Shown here piece by piece: positions 55,676-64,000 of a DNA stretch of 64,000 bases; positions within the stretch are counted from its first letter, which is position 1, and every line of letters begins with the position of its first letter. Location: positions 124,001 through 188,000 of the forward strand of contig JARGSG010000004.1 in NCBI GenBank assembly GCA_030374805.1, given 5' to 3'. The notes under the pieces were generated by a model. The model made no database searches. It saw nothing but the letters and a program-made list of their open reading frames with translations, and was not told the DNA's origin. The DNA comes from Gracilaria gracilis. Its lineage: Eukaryota > Rhodophyta > Florideophyceae > Gracilariales > Gracilariaceae. A program made the translations under genes and the position numbers.

Positions 55676-57241
55676 ATGCTCTCACCACGTTTCCTCCTGC
55701 TTTCTGTCGCGGCAGCACTGCTGCTCGTCGTTTCCGCAGACAATGTTATCAAGCTGACCAAGGATGACTTCGATGCTGTCATTGCAAAAGAACCTCTTGT
55801 TTTCATCAAATTCTTTGCACCATGGTGCGGACACTGTCAATCAATGAAAGAAGACTTTGAGAACGCCGCCGCGGAAATGAAAGGAAAGGCCGTTCTAGCC
55901 GATGTCGACGCTACTGAAGAAAGTGAGCTTGCCCAAAAGTATAACGTTGAAGGCTTCCCCACCTTGAAACTCTTCTCCAATGGTGTGGAACTCACCGACT
56001 ACAATGGAGCGCGCGATAAGGAATCCATGATCAAGTTCATTGAGCGCGCTACTTTGCCGCCGTTTCAGACAATTGCTGATGCGGATGGCTACAAGAAGTT
56101 CGCCGATCACAATTCGGCCAAGCATATAATCGTGGCCGCTGCTTTGGAGGGGGCGTCGCTCCAGAAATTCAAGAAGGCTATCTTCAGTATTCGAGACGTC
56201 ATGCCAGACTCATTTGAATTTGCGCATTCGGATGATCCTGCAATCTTCGGTATCGACACCATGAGCAAGGGAGACTTCTACATTCTGCGTCGTGAGGCCG
56301 ATGGAACTCGCAAAGAAGTGAAGTATGACACTGAGTCTGAGGAATCCCTCGAAAAGTTCGTCAAGACAGCTACGCTACCCGCTTTCCAGGAATTCACACA
56401 GGAGAACGCTGAGATGTACACTGAGCTCAGTATGCCCCTTGTAGTGGGCTTCTACGAAAACTGTGATGGCGAGCAATGTAAGGCCATTGAATCGATTGCT
56501 TTAAAGAAGAAGCACAATGGAAAGGTGGCATTCGCATGGGTCAATTCTGTTGAGCTCGCTAGCTTCCAAGAATATGTTCAGCTTCAGGGTGCCGCCGTTC
56601 CAATCGGTGCTTATTCGTTCGAGGCGGATGCGCGCTACAGCCTTCCGCAAGAGTTCAAGTTCTCTGAGGAGGCTCTCGAGAAGTGGGTGGACGATCTGAT
56701 GGATGGTAAGATTGAGCCTGCGCGCAAATCCGAAGCAATTCCTGAGGAGAATGATGGACCTGTATTCAAAGTGGTGGGAGACTCATGGGCAGATATTGTT
56801 GAAGACCCTACCAAGGACGTGATGATTGCGCAGGTTGCTGAATGGTGCGGACATTGTTCGAAGCTAAAACCAATCTACGCAAAGGTGGCTACGGAGTTGA
56901 AGAAGGCTGGCGTTGAGCACGTGAGGCTTGCTATGATGGAGGCAACAGAAAATGATGCTCCTGAAGAATTCAAGGCGCGTGGGTTCCCTACGATTCACTT
57001 CTTCAAGGCTGGCAAGGAGCAAAAGGGAGTGGAGTTTGAAGGCGACCGTTCGTCAAAGGGAATGATCGAATGGATTAAAGAGCACACTTCGAGCAAGTTC
57101 GAGTTTGACACCTCCACTTTGGGAGAGGACCCAGAGCCGGAATATGAGGAGGAAGAGTTCGATGAGGAAGATGACTATGGATATGAAGGTGACGAGGAGG
57201 ATGAGAATGAAGAGAAGAATGAAGAGAAGACCGAGTTGTAA
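55676..57241 (+). CDS. PDI: protein disulfide isomerase
   Basis: 521-residue ER oxidoreductase that forms and reshuffles disulfides. Signal peptide about 1-20 (LLLSVAAALLLVVSA). Domain order a-b-b'-a'-c: the first active site WCGHC (50-54) in FFAPWCGHCQSM, two redox-inactive thioredoxin folds, the second active site WCGHC (390-394) in QVAEWCGHCSKL, and the cis-proline motifs EGFPTLK and RGFPTIHF. A very acidic c-extension (EEEEFDEEDDYGYEGDEEDE) follows. The last four residues are KTEL, a variant of the KDEL retrieval signal. Length matches classical PDI. The ATG at 55676 starts the signal peptide; upstream codons are leader. Single exon. Confidence 0.96.
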   Translation: MLSPRFLLLSVAAALLLVVSADNVIKLTKDDFDAVIAKEPLVFIKFFAPWCGHCQSMKEDFENAAAEMKGKAVLADVDATEESELAQKYNVEGFPTLKLFSNGVELTDYNGARDKESMIKFIERATLPPFQTIADADGYKKFADHNSAKHIIVAAALEGASLQKFKKAIFSIRDVMPDSFEFAHSDDPAIFGIDTMSKGDFYILRREADGTRKEVKYDTESEESLEKFVKTATLPAFQEFTQENAEMYTELSMPLVVGFYENCDGEQCKAIESIALKKKHNGKVAFAWVNSVELASFQEYVQLQGAAVPIGAYSFEADARYSLPQEFKFSEEALEKWVDDLMDGKIEPARKSEAIPEENDGPVFKVVGDSWADIVEDPTKDVMIAQVAEWCGHCSKLKPIYAKVATELKKAGVEHVRLAMMEATENDAPEEFKARGFPTIHFFKAGKEQKGVEFEGDRSSKGMIEWIKEHTSSKFEFDTSTLGEDPEPEYEEEEFDEEDDYGYEGDEEDENEEKNEEKTEL

Positions 57242-57646
57242 CAGATCCTGTTGAACAGAAGATGAAGATGCATGGCATTGGAGAGGCGGAGGACTATACC
57301 GTATGGTCTATACGGATCAGCTTGCTGATCGCCGTGAGCAGCACACGCGGCGTACGTGGCAGTTTTTTTCTTCTTGTGTACATGTAGTGGCGTGTCGTCA
57401 CGGTTTCGTAAAGCTTGATGCAACTGACGCGTGTTGCAGTCGCCTGCGCGCATTCTTTCTCCAAGCTCGCGGTTTGTCCCTATCGCCCAGCGTTTTTTGT
57501 TTGCTTCACGACTTCATTCTGCGCCTTGCCAGTTTGTCTGTGAGACGTTGTCAGCTTCAGCTTTTGCTGTGTGCGACTGCTCTTTGCTCTTTGCTACCTG
57601 CTTGTCATCTGCTTGGCCTTCCTTGCGTTGCGTGCGGCTTGGGCGC
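57242..57646. other. intergenic spacer and leader of the UBTD-like gene
   Basis: About 400 bp, no gene; pyrimidine-rich towards 57640. Confidence 0.5.
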
Positions 57647-58200
57647 ATGGGCTGTGCTTCGTCAAAGGATGCGCACCGCCGTGGCGGCGCGGCACTCGCA
57701 GAATGGGATGGCTACATCCGCGCTCCCAAGCCATGGAAAGTAGAGCCGGCCATTTCGTCGCAGCATCTCACACGCCTGCGAAACGAATTCTGGGAGACCA
57801 GAATTGAAGGCCGCTCCGAGATGTGGCACGCTCTTCGTTTTGCTGCCGAGACCGAATCCGTAAGTTTTCAAGTACGGGCGATTCGGGATGTAACTTGAAT
57901 TGGTTCTTACGTGTTTTCTCTTTTCGTGCTGCCGCTATTTCGTGCTGCCGCTATGCGTAGGATGAGCTGAGAAATGAGACTGTGAAGGCCGCCGGATTGA
58001 GACCGGCAAATCGACGCTGTACCATGCAGAGCATGTTTGATGAGCTGGGCGCTTTGTATGACATTCCTATGTATGCTCTCATTGATCCTTCCAATTTGGA
58101 TGAACAGCCGGTGCATGAACAGTTCAAGGGTGCGGCCAAGGCTGTTACCGATTATGTCAATGCCCATGATAAGTCGAGACGGTTGGCTAGATCGTTGTGA
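57647..58200 (+). CDS. UBTD-like N-terminal-domain protein, two exons
   Basis: 150-residue protein from exons 57647-57859 and 57961-58200, joined in phase 0. It begins MGCASSKDA, a strong N-myristoylation site (Gly2) with a palmitoylatable Cys3, so it is probably membrane-tethered. The body matches the N-terminal domain of ubiquitin-domain-containing proteins UBTD1/2: WKVEPAISSQHLTRLRNEFWETRIEGRSEMWHALRFAAE in exon 1 (pattern R-x-E-F-W-x-T...G-R-x-E-x-W-x-A-L) and FDELGALYDIPMYALIDPSNL in exon 2 (Y/F-D-E-L-G-x-x-Y-x-I/L-P-x-Y). The ubiquitin-like domain that follows in animal UBTD proteins is absent; the protein ends about 30 residues later. UBTD proteins bind E2 ubiquitin-conjugating enzymes; that role here is an inference. 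Confidence 0.85.
57860..57960 (+). other. spliceosomal intron, 101 bp
   Basis: Starts GTAAGT and ends GCGTAG. The homology to UBTD proteins continues across it in the same phase. Near the 3' end a 16-bp unit (TTTCGTGCTGCCGCTA) is tandemly duplicated at 57922-57953. Unspliced reading stops within the intron. Confidence 0.88.
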
Positions 58201-59389
58201 GCTGCTTCTTTGTATTCATGTGACCTTTGAAGCGGAGACGCTCACCCCCGTTCACAATGCCCTTTTGCGCGTATGGCCACGGTTGCCCCTTTTTCGTAAT
58301 CGTTGCTTGATGCATCTTCTGGTATTGGATTCTTTGTGAGACAAGTGCAATCTATCTTTGCGGAGGAATCATTTGCTGTGTTGAGAAGTTACCTAATCGC
58401 GAATGACATACAGTATTATATGCGCACCTTTGGACAATGTGCGTTGTTGCCGCTCATTCACCACATTAATGGTTTTCAAGCTCCCCGCCCCGTTGTTTTC
58501 GAAGCCGTTGCGAGTGCATTTCCGTGCCACAGCTGGAGCCTTTTGTTCGTGATCCTCCTCAAGAGCTCTGTGGTTGAGATTCTGCATTTATGTATCCATG
58601 TTGGGTGAGGACATTAGTCAATGGTTCTTTTTATGCTCATTGCGCAGTCGCAGTCATTGGCGTGGTACGCTCTTCTACCAAAGCGAGCGTTCCTTTTCTT
58701 CCGTCGCGTCCTATTTGTGTTGCAGAGCAAGAATGACCCGACCAGTTGTTGATCCACAATTGGTAGATGCCCAGCTATTTAACCGTTCCTATATTTTCTA
58801 TACGCAATAAGGTCGGCTCAGTGGGTAACGCTTTTGTCCTTCTCCTTAGAATGTAAATGATCGTGTATATGTAGGCCAAGCGTCCTGTCTCTTTGCCGGG
58901 GGAGATCACTCTGGAAAGATGTTCCTTTTTCCTTCGAAGCTGAATGTCTCCTATGCACAGGACAGGCTCAAGGATAGCAGTTGATGTCCCTACCAAATTA
59001 CTTCGATTGCTTTCCCAATTCCAAAAGTCATGCATGCACATGGCTCAATACATACGCTCATGTCCGGCATTCTACGTAGAGCCTTTCCTCATGACTCATG
59101 GAAAAAGGCCCTGTCCAGAAGAGGTAGATTCTCTGTAATTCGGAGGCACAGGGGCAAGTGTATGGTATACGACCTGAACAATTATGTACCTACGCGATAC
59201 TACTAGTTGAGCCCTGGGCTTTTCGGCTGTTGTACCTGACAAAATCAGCCAACAAAGGAAAAAGATCCCATTCTTCTTAAATGGTTGGCACATGAAGGTT
59301 GGAGTTTCTCCATCGGTGAAAGGGCACAACATGTTACACATGCATCTCGACTATAAATCCCTCTCTCGATGTGAGAACATACTTCTGTC
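58201..59389. other. intergenic, no gene seen
   Basis: About 1.2 kb with short ORFs only. Confidence 0.5.
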
Positions 59390-59736
59390 CATCTTTTTAT
59401 GAGCACACAAGCTTAGCTACAGCTTGACGCGGAACGCTTCTGTTGGAAGAAGAGTTCTCTCACTAGAAAGGCTAACATCCGCTTAGACCATCTCTCAACA
59501 ACATCCGTAACTACTAAACCTCTTCGCGCACAAGGTGAAGGCCAGCATAGCCATCTAGAAAACTTCCTTTCCGGGCATCTTAGCACATTGTGTTCCACAT
59601 CATTTAAAATCTCAGTTCTCCAACCACACATCGTGCGTTTGCCCATCAGATGAGATCCAAGCCGATGAAGAAACGGTTTGTGTCCAACATGGAATTGCGA
59701 AAGAGTTAAAACGCTACCTCCGCTTCTTTAGTAAAT
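59390..59736 (-). mobile_element. 5'-truncated LINE fragment, family B copy 3
   Basis: Best-preserved family B copy. The minus strand reads LTLSQFHVGHKPFLHRLGSH, then CGWRTEILNDVEHNVLRCP, the typical LINE C-terminal knuckle region, then RMLAFLVRELFFQQKRSA and a stop, followed by TGTGTGCTCATAAA. An in-frame stop lies just upstream of the fragment. Confidence 0.78.
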
Positions 59737-61224
59737 AGGCCCAACTGGATTCCGAAGCTTCTCTGAAAATTCCTTCAGTAAAGGAGCAAATAGATGTCGC
59801 GCAGATACTCTCATCTTGACGTCCAGAAGTCATCTGAAAAGAGTACCTATCTTTCTCCTATTGCAATGGATTTGCTGAGCATCCTCAACAACCTACAACG
59901 CTCGCATTGTCAGCATTGTGCTCGGTACATATCTATAGCTGTGCTATGCCAACTTACCCACTTTGTCGTTCTACAAAACAACCCAGTCCCATCTCAACTC
60001 ATGTACACCCACAAGATTGAGAATCTCAATTTGAGATAGTATGGCCCGAGAAAGTACTTTATCAATATTGTAGACGAAAGAGGTGTTGGGTCTTTAGCAA
60101 ACCCACGAATACGAGTAGCGGACCGCACTGAAGAAGGAGAAGACGATATATTAACCTACACATGTCACATAAACACACACACAGATTAGCCTCACAGTCT
60201 TTGACCTTTCGGAAGAGGGATATGTTTAAATGAGTAGTTTCGAAATAAAAAACTTCAATTAGAACCACAGGAAGGAAGAAAAAAGGCACTCGGATGATGA
60301 GAGAGAGAAAGAAGGTTATCTCTCTTAGCCCTCTTAACCCTCTCCACATTGCCGCTACCATGAAGGGAAAACTTGTACACTCGGCTTCCATAGACAAACA
60401 TCTTTCAAAGAAGCTAAAGTGCGTGGGGTTCGATGTGATTTCTACTACCTAGAAGGCCAACGTGGAGACCAGTATGAAAAACAACTGTCGCATCATGGAA
60501 TGGAATTGGTTCAATATGCACGTGCAGGGAGCGAGTGTCTCGTTTCTGTTCCAGGATTTTCCTAACACCGTTCCTTTCTTGGTTACGAAGGTACCTGGAG
60601 AGTGGTAGCCCGTATTTCAACATGGTCTCCCAAAACGATTTTCGATGGGCAGATCAAAAGTTCATGTTTCGACTCTTTCTGTTCGCAGTGGCTAGTAGTG
60701 TAGCCACCTATTCTGCGTTCTATACCTTATCGGCAGCCACAGCCCGATGAGCAGTGAATAAGAATCACTGCAAAACACAACATCGAGGACAGTCTATTAT
60801 CAACGGCGCTTCTAATTAGAAATAGAAGGACACTTCGCACGGTGACCCTGTCGCTCCTTCCGCAAAGGCTCCGCTTCTCAGACTAACCAAGGGCGCAAAT
60901 GTGAAGGTTACTCCTCAAATGTAACCCCCAAAGTCGAGTTTTCTTTCCACAAGATACGTTATGAGTTGATAGTTGAGGCGCCGCCGTTTCTTCTCGTTCT
61001 AATTAAGGCCCCCGTGAAGAATAGCCTATTATAGGTTGGTGTCTGATTCGAACAACTACCGACCCTCTCATAAGAGACACAGTGATAAGTACATGCTCGT
61101 CTGCATACGGACCGGAAAGACCGGATACTCATTGTACAAGGAAGGGTAGGAACAGCAACAGTCATAGTGCAATATCGCCGATTCTTTGCCTACAAACGTA
61201 GAACAACCGCTCTTGCTATTGAAA
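59737..61224. other. intergenic spacer
   Basis: About 1.5 kb without a supported gene. It contains a 35-bp segment (60081-60115) related to 5081-5116. Confidence 0.5.
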
Positions 61225-62946
61225 ATGTTTTGCAATCTTCCTCATCGATGGGCTTTCGTCGCCGTTTGCGTGATGCTCATCGGCCTAGTACACGGAAGCG
61301 AGCGCTTGGAGAAGCCGTTTAGTTTGACATCGATTGCGCATGTGAAGAAAGCGATCGAGAATCTTCGCATGAAGGACAAAAACGCTGTACCGGACAAGAA
61401 TGCGTCCATGTGGAATCTGGACTTTCTGAAGCACATTGCCGAGATGAAGGACCTCTCTGAAAAGACTATTCAAACTGAACTCTCCAGTTCTCCAGAAACC
61501 AGGACCAAGAGTCTCGCTGACAACCCTGAAGGGGCCACTGATAAAAAGGAAAGCGCTGAGGAGAAAGCGAAGGGCGGAGACAACCCGTCCCTCGCTCGCA
61601 TGTTGAAAGAATTGGTCAAGTCCGTCACAGACGCCTCTCAGAAACGTTCATCGCATTCGTCTATTCGAATCGGAGAAGCCGACATTCCAATAGAAAAAGT
61701 GACCGCTGTGGGAGATGTTGACGGAAACGGCTTTGAAGATTACATCGTGGCAAATCCGAGTTCCAAGAATGGCACTGGTACAATTCGTCTATATCTCATG
61801 ACCGCGGACAGCAAGTTCTTGTATACCAGAGACCTGGTACCCGGAAGGTATGGCTTCGTCAGTTCCCCACTGGCTGAAGGAGATCGATTCGGTGACTCCG
61901 TGGAGAAGATTACAAGCGATACGCCCAACTTTTCGTTCGTGACTGTCACCGCGCCTGGAGACCGCTCCGTAGCAGGAGGCAAAGGAGCATTCTACATCCT
62001 GCAACTATCCGACAAGGGAAATGTGATCAACAGTGCCAAGTTATCAGCCAAGACGATCGAAACAGTAGTGGCTCGATCCGCCAACGGCGACGAATCCAAA
62101 TACTCGGCCAATCTCAACCGGTCTATACTCTCCAAGAAGATTGTAGACATTTTGAGCAACAAGACGTCAATGCTGCTCGTTCGCAAGGGCGGAGAGATCA
62201 AAGGAGCGTACGTAATCTCTTCTGCTGAGGATCACAAGATGTTGCAAGACATTGAACAAAAGATGACTCCCAGAAAACGGCTGGCATCTCTTCGACTGGA
62301 ATCGCCTCTCGTTCGAGCGGACATTTCAAGCAACTGCTTCTTCAACGACACGCACTGTGCGTGCGCATCAAACGCACCTCCAGCAGGGTCTGGGCAATGC
62401 ACGCAAGTGATCGGCACGGAGCAATCGAGCGGGAAGACGCTGTGTCAGACGCGAGACTGCATGGCATCTTACTCTTGCATGTGCGAAGGCATACAACTTT
62501 GTGCACGAAGCGAGCGCACATTAACGTCGTACACAGTGGAAGGCGCAGCTCCGGGTGGAAACATGTACTGCAACAGCGTACAAAAGACAATCACAGAAAA
62601 CGTGGTGATTGCAGGCGCTGAAGTGCCGGTGATTCTAAGCGTGAATGACTTGCCACCGTACAACGCGACTCATTGTCGGTGCGCGCAGAAACAATCAGTG
62701 ACAGGCACGGCGATATGTCTGGACGTCGTGCGCGCTCTAAGTGGGGTGAACTACGTGTGTTCTGAGAGGAATTGTAGGATTGGAGCGGGTGAATACATTT
62801 GCGATGCGTTTGGAGACTCGTACTGTTCTCGCAGCTTCGAGGAGAAGATGCATTACGTGAAGGACGGGGAGAAGACAGATGAGGCCGGAGCGGTGTTCTG
62901 TCATCGCGAAGCATACCAAGCTGAAAGCGTGACGAAGATACTTTAA
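61225..62946 (+). CDS. secreted FG-GAP-like protein with Cys-rich C-terminus
   Basis: 573 residues, family not firmly recognised. Signal peptide about 1-27 (WAFVAVCVMLIGLVHGS). A charged, probably helical stretch follows (about 30-140, Lys/Glu/Ser-rich). Residues about 155-235 contain an FG-GAP-type unit, VTAVGDVDGNGFEDYIVANPSSKNGTGT in sense, with the Ca-binding-like D-V-D-G-N-G-F-x-D, then a degenerate second unit (AEGDRFGDSV). The C-terminal 210 residues hold more than twenty cysteines in three related blocks (NDTHCACASNAPPAGSGQC; YNATHCRCAQKQSVTGTAIC). Single FG-GAP units without a full propeller are unusual. Probably extracellular. The start is set by the signal peptide; the frame opens 13 codons earlier. 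Confidence 0.75.
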   Translation: MFCNLPHRWAFVAVCVMLIGLVHGSERLEKPFSLTSIAHVKKAIENLRMKDKNAVPDKNASMWNLDFLKHIAEMKDLSEKTIQTELSSSPETRTKSLADNPEGATDKKESAEEKAKGGDNPSLARMLKELVKSVTDASQKRSSHSSIRIGEADIPIEKVTAVGDVDGNGFEDYIVANPSSKNGTGTIRLYLMTADSKFLYTRDLVPGRYGFVSSPLAEGDRFGDSVEKITSDTPNFSFVTVTAPGDRSVAGGKGAFYILQLSDKGNVINSAKLSAKTIETVVARSANGDESKYSANLNRSILSKKIVDILSNKTSMLLVRKGGEIKGAYVISSAEDHKMLQDIEQKMTPRKRLASLRLESPLVRADISSNCFFNDTHCACASNAPPAGSGQCTQVIGTEQSSGKTLCQTRDCMASYSCMCEGIQLCARSERTLTSYTVEGAAPGGNMYCNSVQKTITENVVIAGAEVPVILSVNDLPPYNATHCRCAQKQSVTGTAICLDVVRALSGVNYVCSERNCRIGAGEYICDAFGDSYCSRSFEEKMHYVKDGEKTDEAGAVFCHREAYQAESVTKIL

Positions 62947-63099
62947 AAAAGTAGCACACTTGAAGCGAGCAGTTTGCAAGCAGAGACGACACATATCTAC
63001 CGAAGGTAGCTAGACGTGAGGCAAAGCGTTTAATAAATCAAGAGTCAAAAACTGTCTCAAGCGCAAGTGCAGCTGTTCCAGTTGCACAAGAAGGCAAGC

Positions 63100-63456
63100 T
63101 CACGGGCTGTTAGAAGGGACGTAGGACTTTGGGGGACCCGGAAGCTTGGTAGGCTTATGCTTTGGAAAGCGACCAAAAGGGCAAGGCGGCGCCGGTTTAT
63201 CAGTCTTTCCTCCAATCGGCACGTTGCGGCGGCGGCCCGACGCGGGAGTTGCGGCCGAACTGGGAGCAGCAGGCGTGGAAGACTCCGCTACGGCGACGGG
63301 CGCTGATCCGTTTCCATTGATAACGCCGATGAAGCCGCCACGGGGTAGCCACGTGCGCGAGGCAAGCGGCTTGTTCGAAGCGGCGACATTGGCAACCGAA
63401 CCAAGCGCGAAGACGGTGAGAGATGTGGCAGTTGCGGTGAGTGCTGGGGCGGCCAT
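63100..63456 (-). CDS. small unknown protein with hydrophobic N-terminus
   Basis: 118 residues. The N-terminal 27 residues are Ala/Thr/Val-rich and hydrophobic (possible signal or anchor), followed by RTWLPRGGFIGVINGNGS, then an Ala/Pro/Ser linker and a basic, Pro/Lys-rich C-terminus (FGRFPKHKPTKLPGPPKS). The ATG sits in a good context (GCATCATGG). No family recognised. The gene is convergent with 61225-62946, 150 bp apart. Confidence 0.5.
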   Translation of the reverse strand: MAAPALTATATSLTVFALGSVANVAASNKPLASRTWLPRGGFIGVINGNGSAPVAVAESSTPAAPSSAATPASGRRRNVPIGGKTDKPAPPCPFGRFPKHKPTKLPGPPKSYVPSNSP

Positions 63457-63694
63457 GATGCGAATGGAATGCAGACAAGACAGACAAGCGCAAAGGGCGA
63501 CGAAGCGTAAGACAGAGGCGGTTGCAACGCGCGTGAAGGTGAGTGCGACGGATGTGGAACGAATGAACTGTTAGCGCAACGAGCGGTTGAGGAGCAGTTG
63601 AGGAGCAGTTGCAGCTCGCGGCTGCAGCTGCGCAGCTGCCATGCAGCGGCGAGATCGACCAATGTGGCCCACACACGTAGCCAGCGGCGGGGCG
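63457..63694. other. spacer with nested palindromic CTGCAGC motifs
   Basis: GC-rich upstream region of the small protein gene, with repeats of GAGGAGCAGTTG at 63592 and 63601. No gene called. Confidence 0.4.
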
Positions 63695-63816
63695 CTACAA
63701 ATAACGCGCCAAGTCGTCATCATCATCATCATCATCATGCTCGTAGTGATCGTCGTCCCCTTCTCCCTCCTCCTCCTCCTCCTCCTCCTCCCCCTCCTCC
63801 TCCTCCCCCTCCTCCC

Positions 63817-63851
<35 letters not shown>

Positions 63852-64000
63852 CGCCCGTGGTGGTGCGTGGCGAGCTGCTGTTCGTGGCCGTGACGCAGCG
63901 CGGCGTCTTCGTGCATGGAGGAAGTGTGACTAAGCGCGCCAAAGTCACTGGCGGACATGGCGTCACTCTGCACATCGTGCATATGGTGGTCGTCGTCGTC
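63695..64000 (-). CDS. acidic poly-Gln/poly-Glu ORF, partial at window edge
   Basis: Minus-strand frame open from the window edge (first ATG at 63982) to a stop at 63695. It reads as a His/Ser-containing segment, then ten glutamines, then long Glu and Asp runs ending DDDDLARYL. Composition is driven by CTG/CTC/ATC trinucleotide repeats. It could be the C-terminus of a gene continuing beyond the window, or a chance frame through microsatellites. Confidence 0.35.
63723..63848. repeat. trinucleotide microsatellite cluster
   Basis: (ATC)n at 63723-63737, (CTC)n with interruptions at 63766-63818 and (CTG)n at 63819-63848. Confidence 0.9.

Noticed and set aside
63598..63933. Poly-His/poly-Pro/poly-Ala plus ORF
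   Set aside because: Pure translation of trinucleotide repeats in a second frame.
1..64000. CRISPR arrays, bacterial operons, Shine-Dalgarno sites
   Set aside because: The DNA is eukaryotic; the tandem repeats seen (37-bp units without spacers, 11-bp and 15-bp units) lack the repeat-spacer layout.
1..64000. tRNA and rRNA genes
   Set aside because: I looked for T-arm-like GGTTCRA boxes and found none in a cloverleaf context. The only tRNA-like match is the primer-binding site at 16031. A covariance-model scan would be decisive.

Overview
This is a stretch of eukaryotic nuclear DNA, intron-poor and moderately compact. Evidence for a nucleus: a U1 snRNP 70K protein, a mitochondrial carrier, a mitochondrial Rieske protein, ER-type protein disulfide isomerase, one clear GTAAGT...TAG intron, long untranslated spacers, an LTR retrotransposon, a pogo-type DNA transposon and many 5'-truncated LINE remnants. 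Mostly single-exon genes, a bifunctional trehalose-phosphate synthase/phosphatase and a Copia-rich, gene-sparse layout fit a red alga (Rhodophyta, possibly a florideophyte). That is an inference, and another intron-poor protist is possible.

Layout. 1-10 kb: an MFS transporter, a monoacylglycerol-lipase-like hydrolase and an unknown helical protein; the latter two lie between two inverted LINE fragments. 10-15 kb: trehalose-6-phosphate synthase/phosphatase (+) and a secreted Spondin_N protein (-). 15.7-22.9 kb: a complete Ty1/Copia element with 324-bp LTRs that read as identical, an AGTTT target duplication, an initiator-tRNA anticodon-type primer site, a textbook -1 frameshift signal between gag and pol, and a large extra ORF in antisense next to the 3' LTR. 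24-26 kb: two unknown host genes. 26.5-30.1 kb: a complete pogo-like transposon with perfect 27-bp inverted repeats, sitting in a divergent promoter region. 30-47.5 kb: mostly mitochondrial and housekeeping genes (carrier, ABM/Fe-ADH-like fusion, ETF alpha, Rieske, U1-70K, HSP70, Gfo/Idh/MocA dehydrogenase, GNAT, ETHE1). 47-53.5 kb: a secreted protein gene within a LINE graveyard. 53.6-64 kb: a His-rich membrane protein, PDI, a two-exon UBTD-like gene, a secreted FG-GAP/Cys-rich protein, and an acidic poly-Q ORF at the edge.

How the genes relate. ETF alpha, the Rieske protein, ETHE1 and the mitochondrial carrier all belong to mitochondrial electron transfer or sulfide metabolism, but they are interspersed and show no operon-like order. 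The ABM/Fe-ADH-like gene and ETF alpha are divergent from a shared spacer of 227 bp. Mobile DNA makes up roughly a fifth of the window.

The most unusual items are the antisense cysteine-peptidase-like ORF in the young Copia element, the Copia -1 frameshift cassette, two ultra-short (17-21 nt) LINE-tail insertions each flanked by 13-nt duplications, the iron-ADH-like protein that has lost its metal ligands, and the membrane-anchored protein with about 90 histidines.
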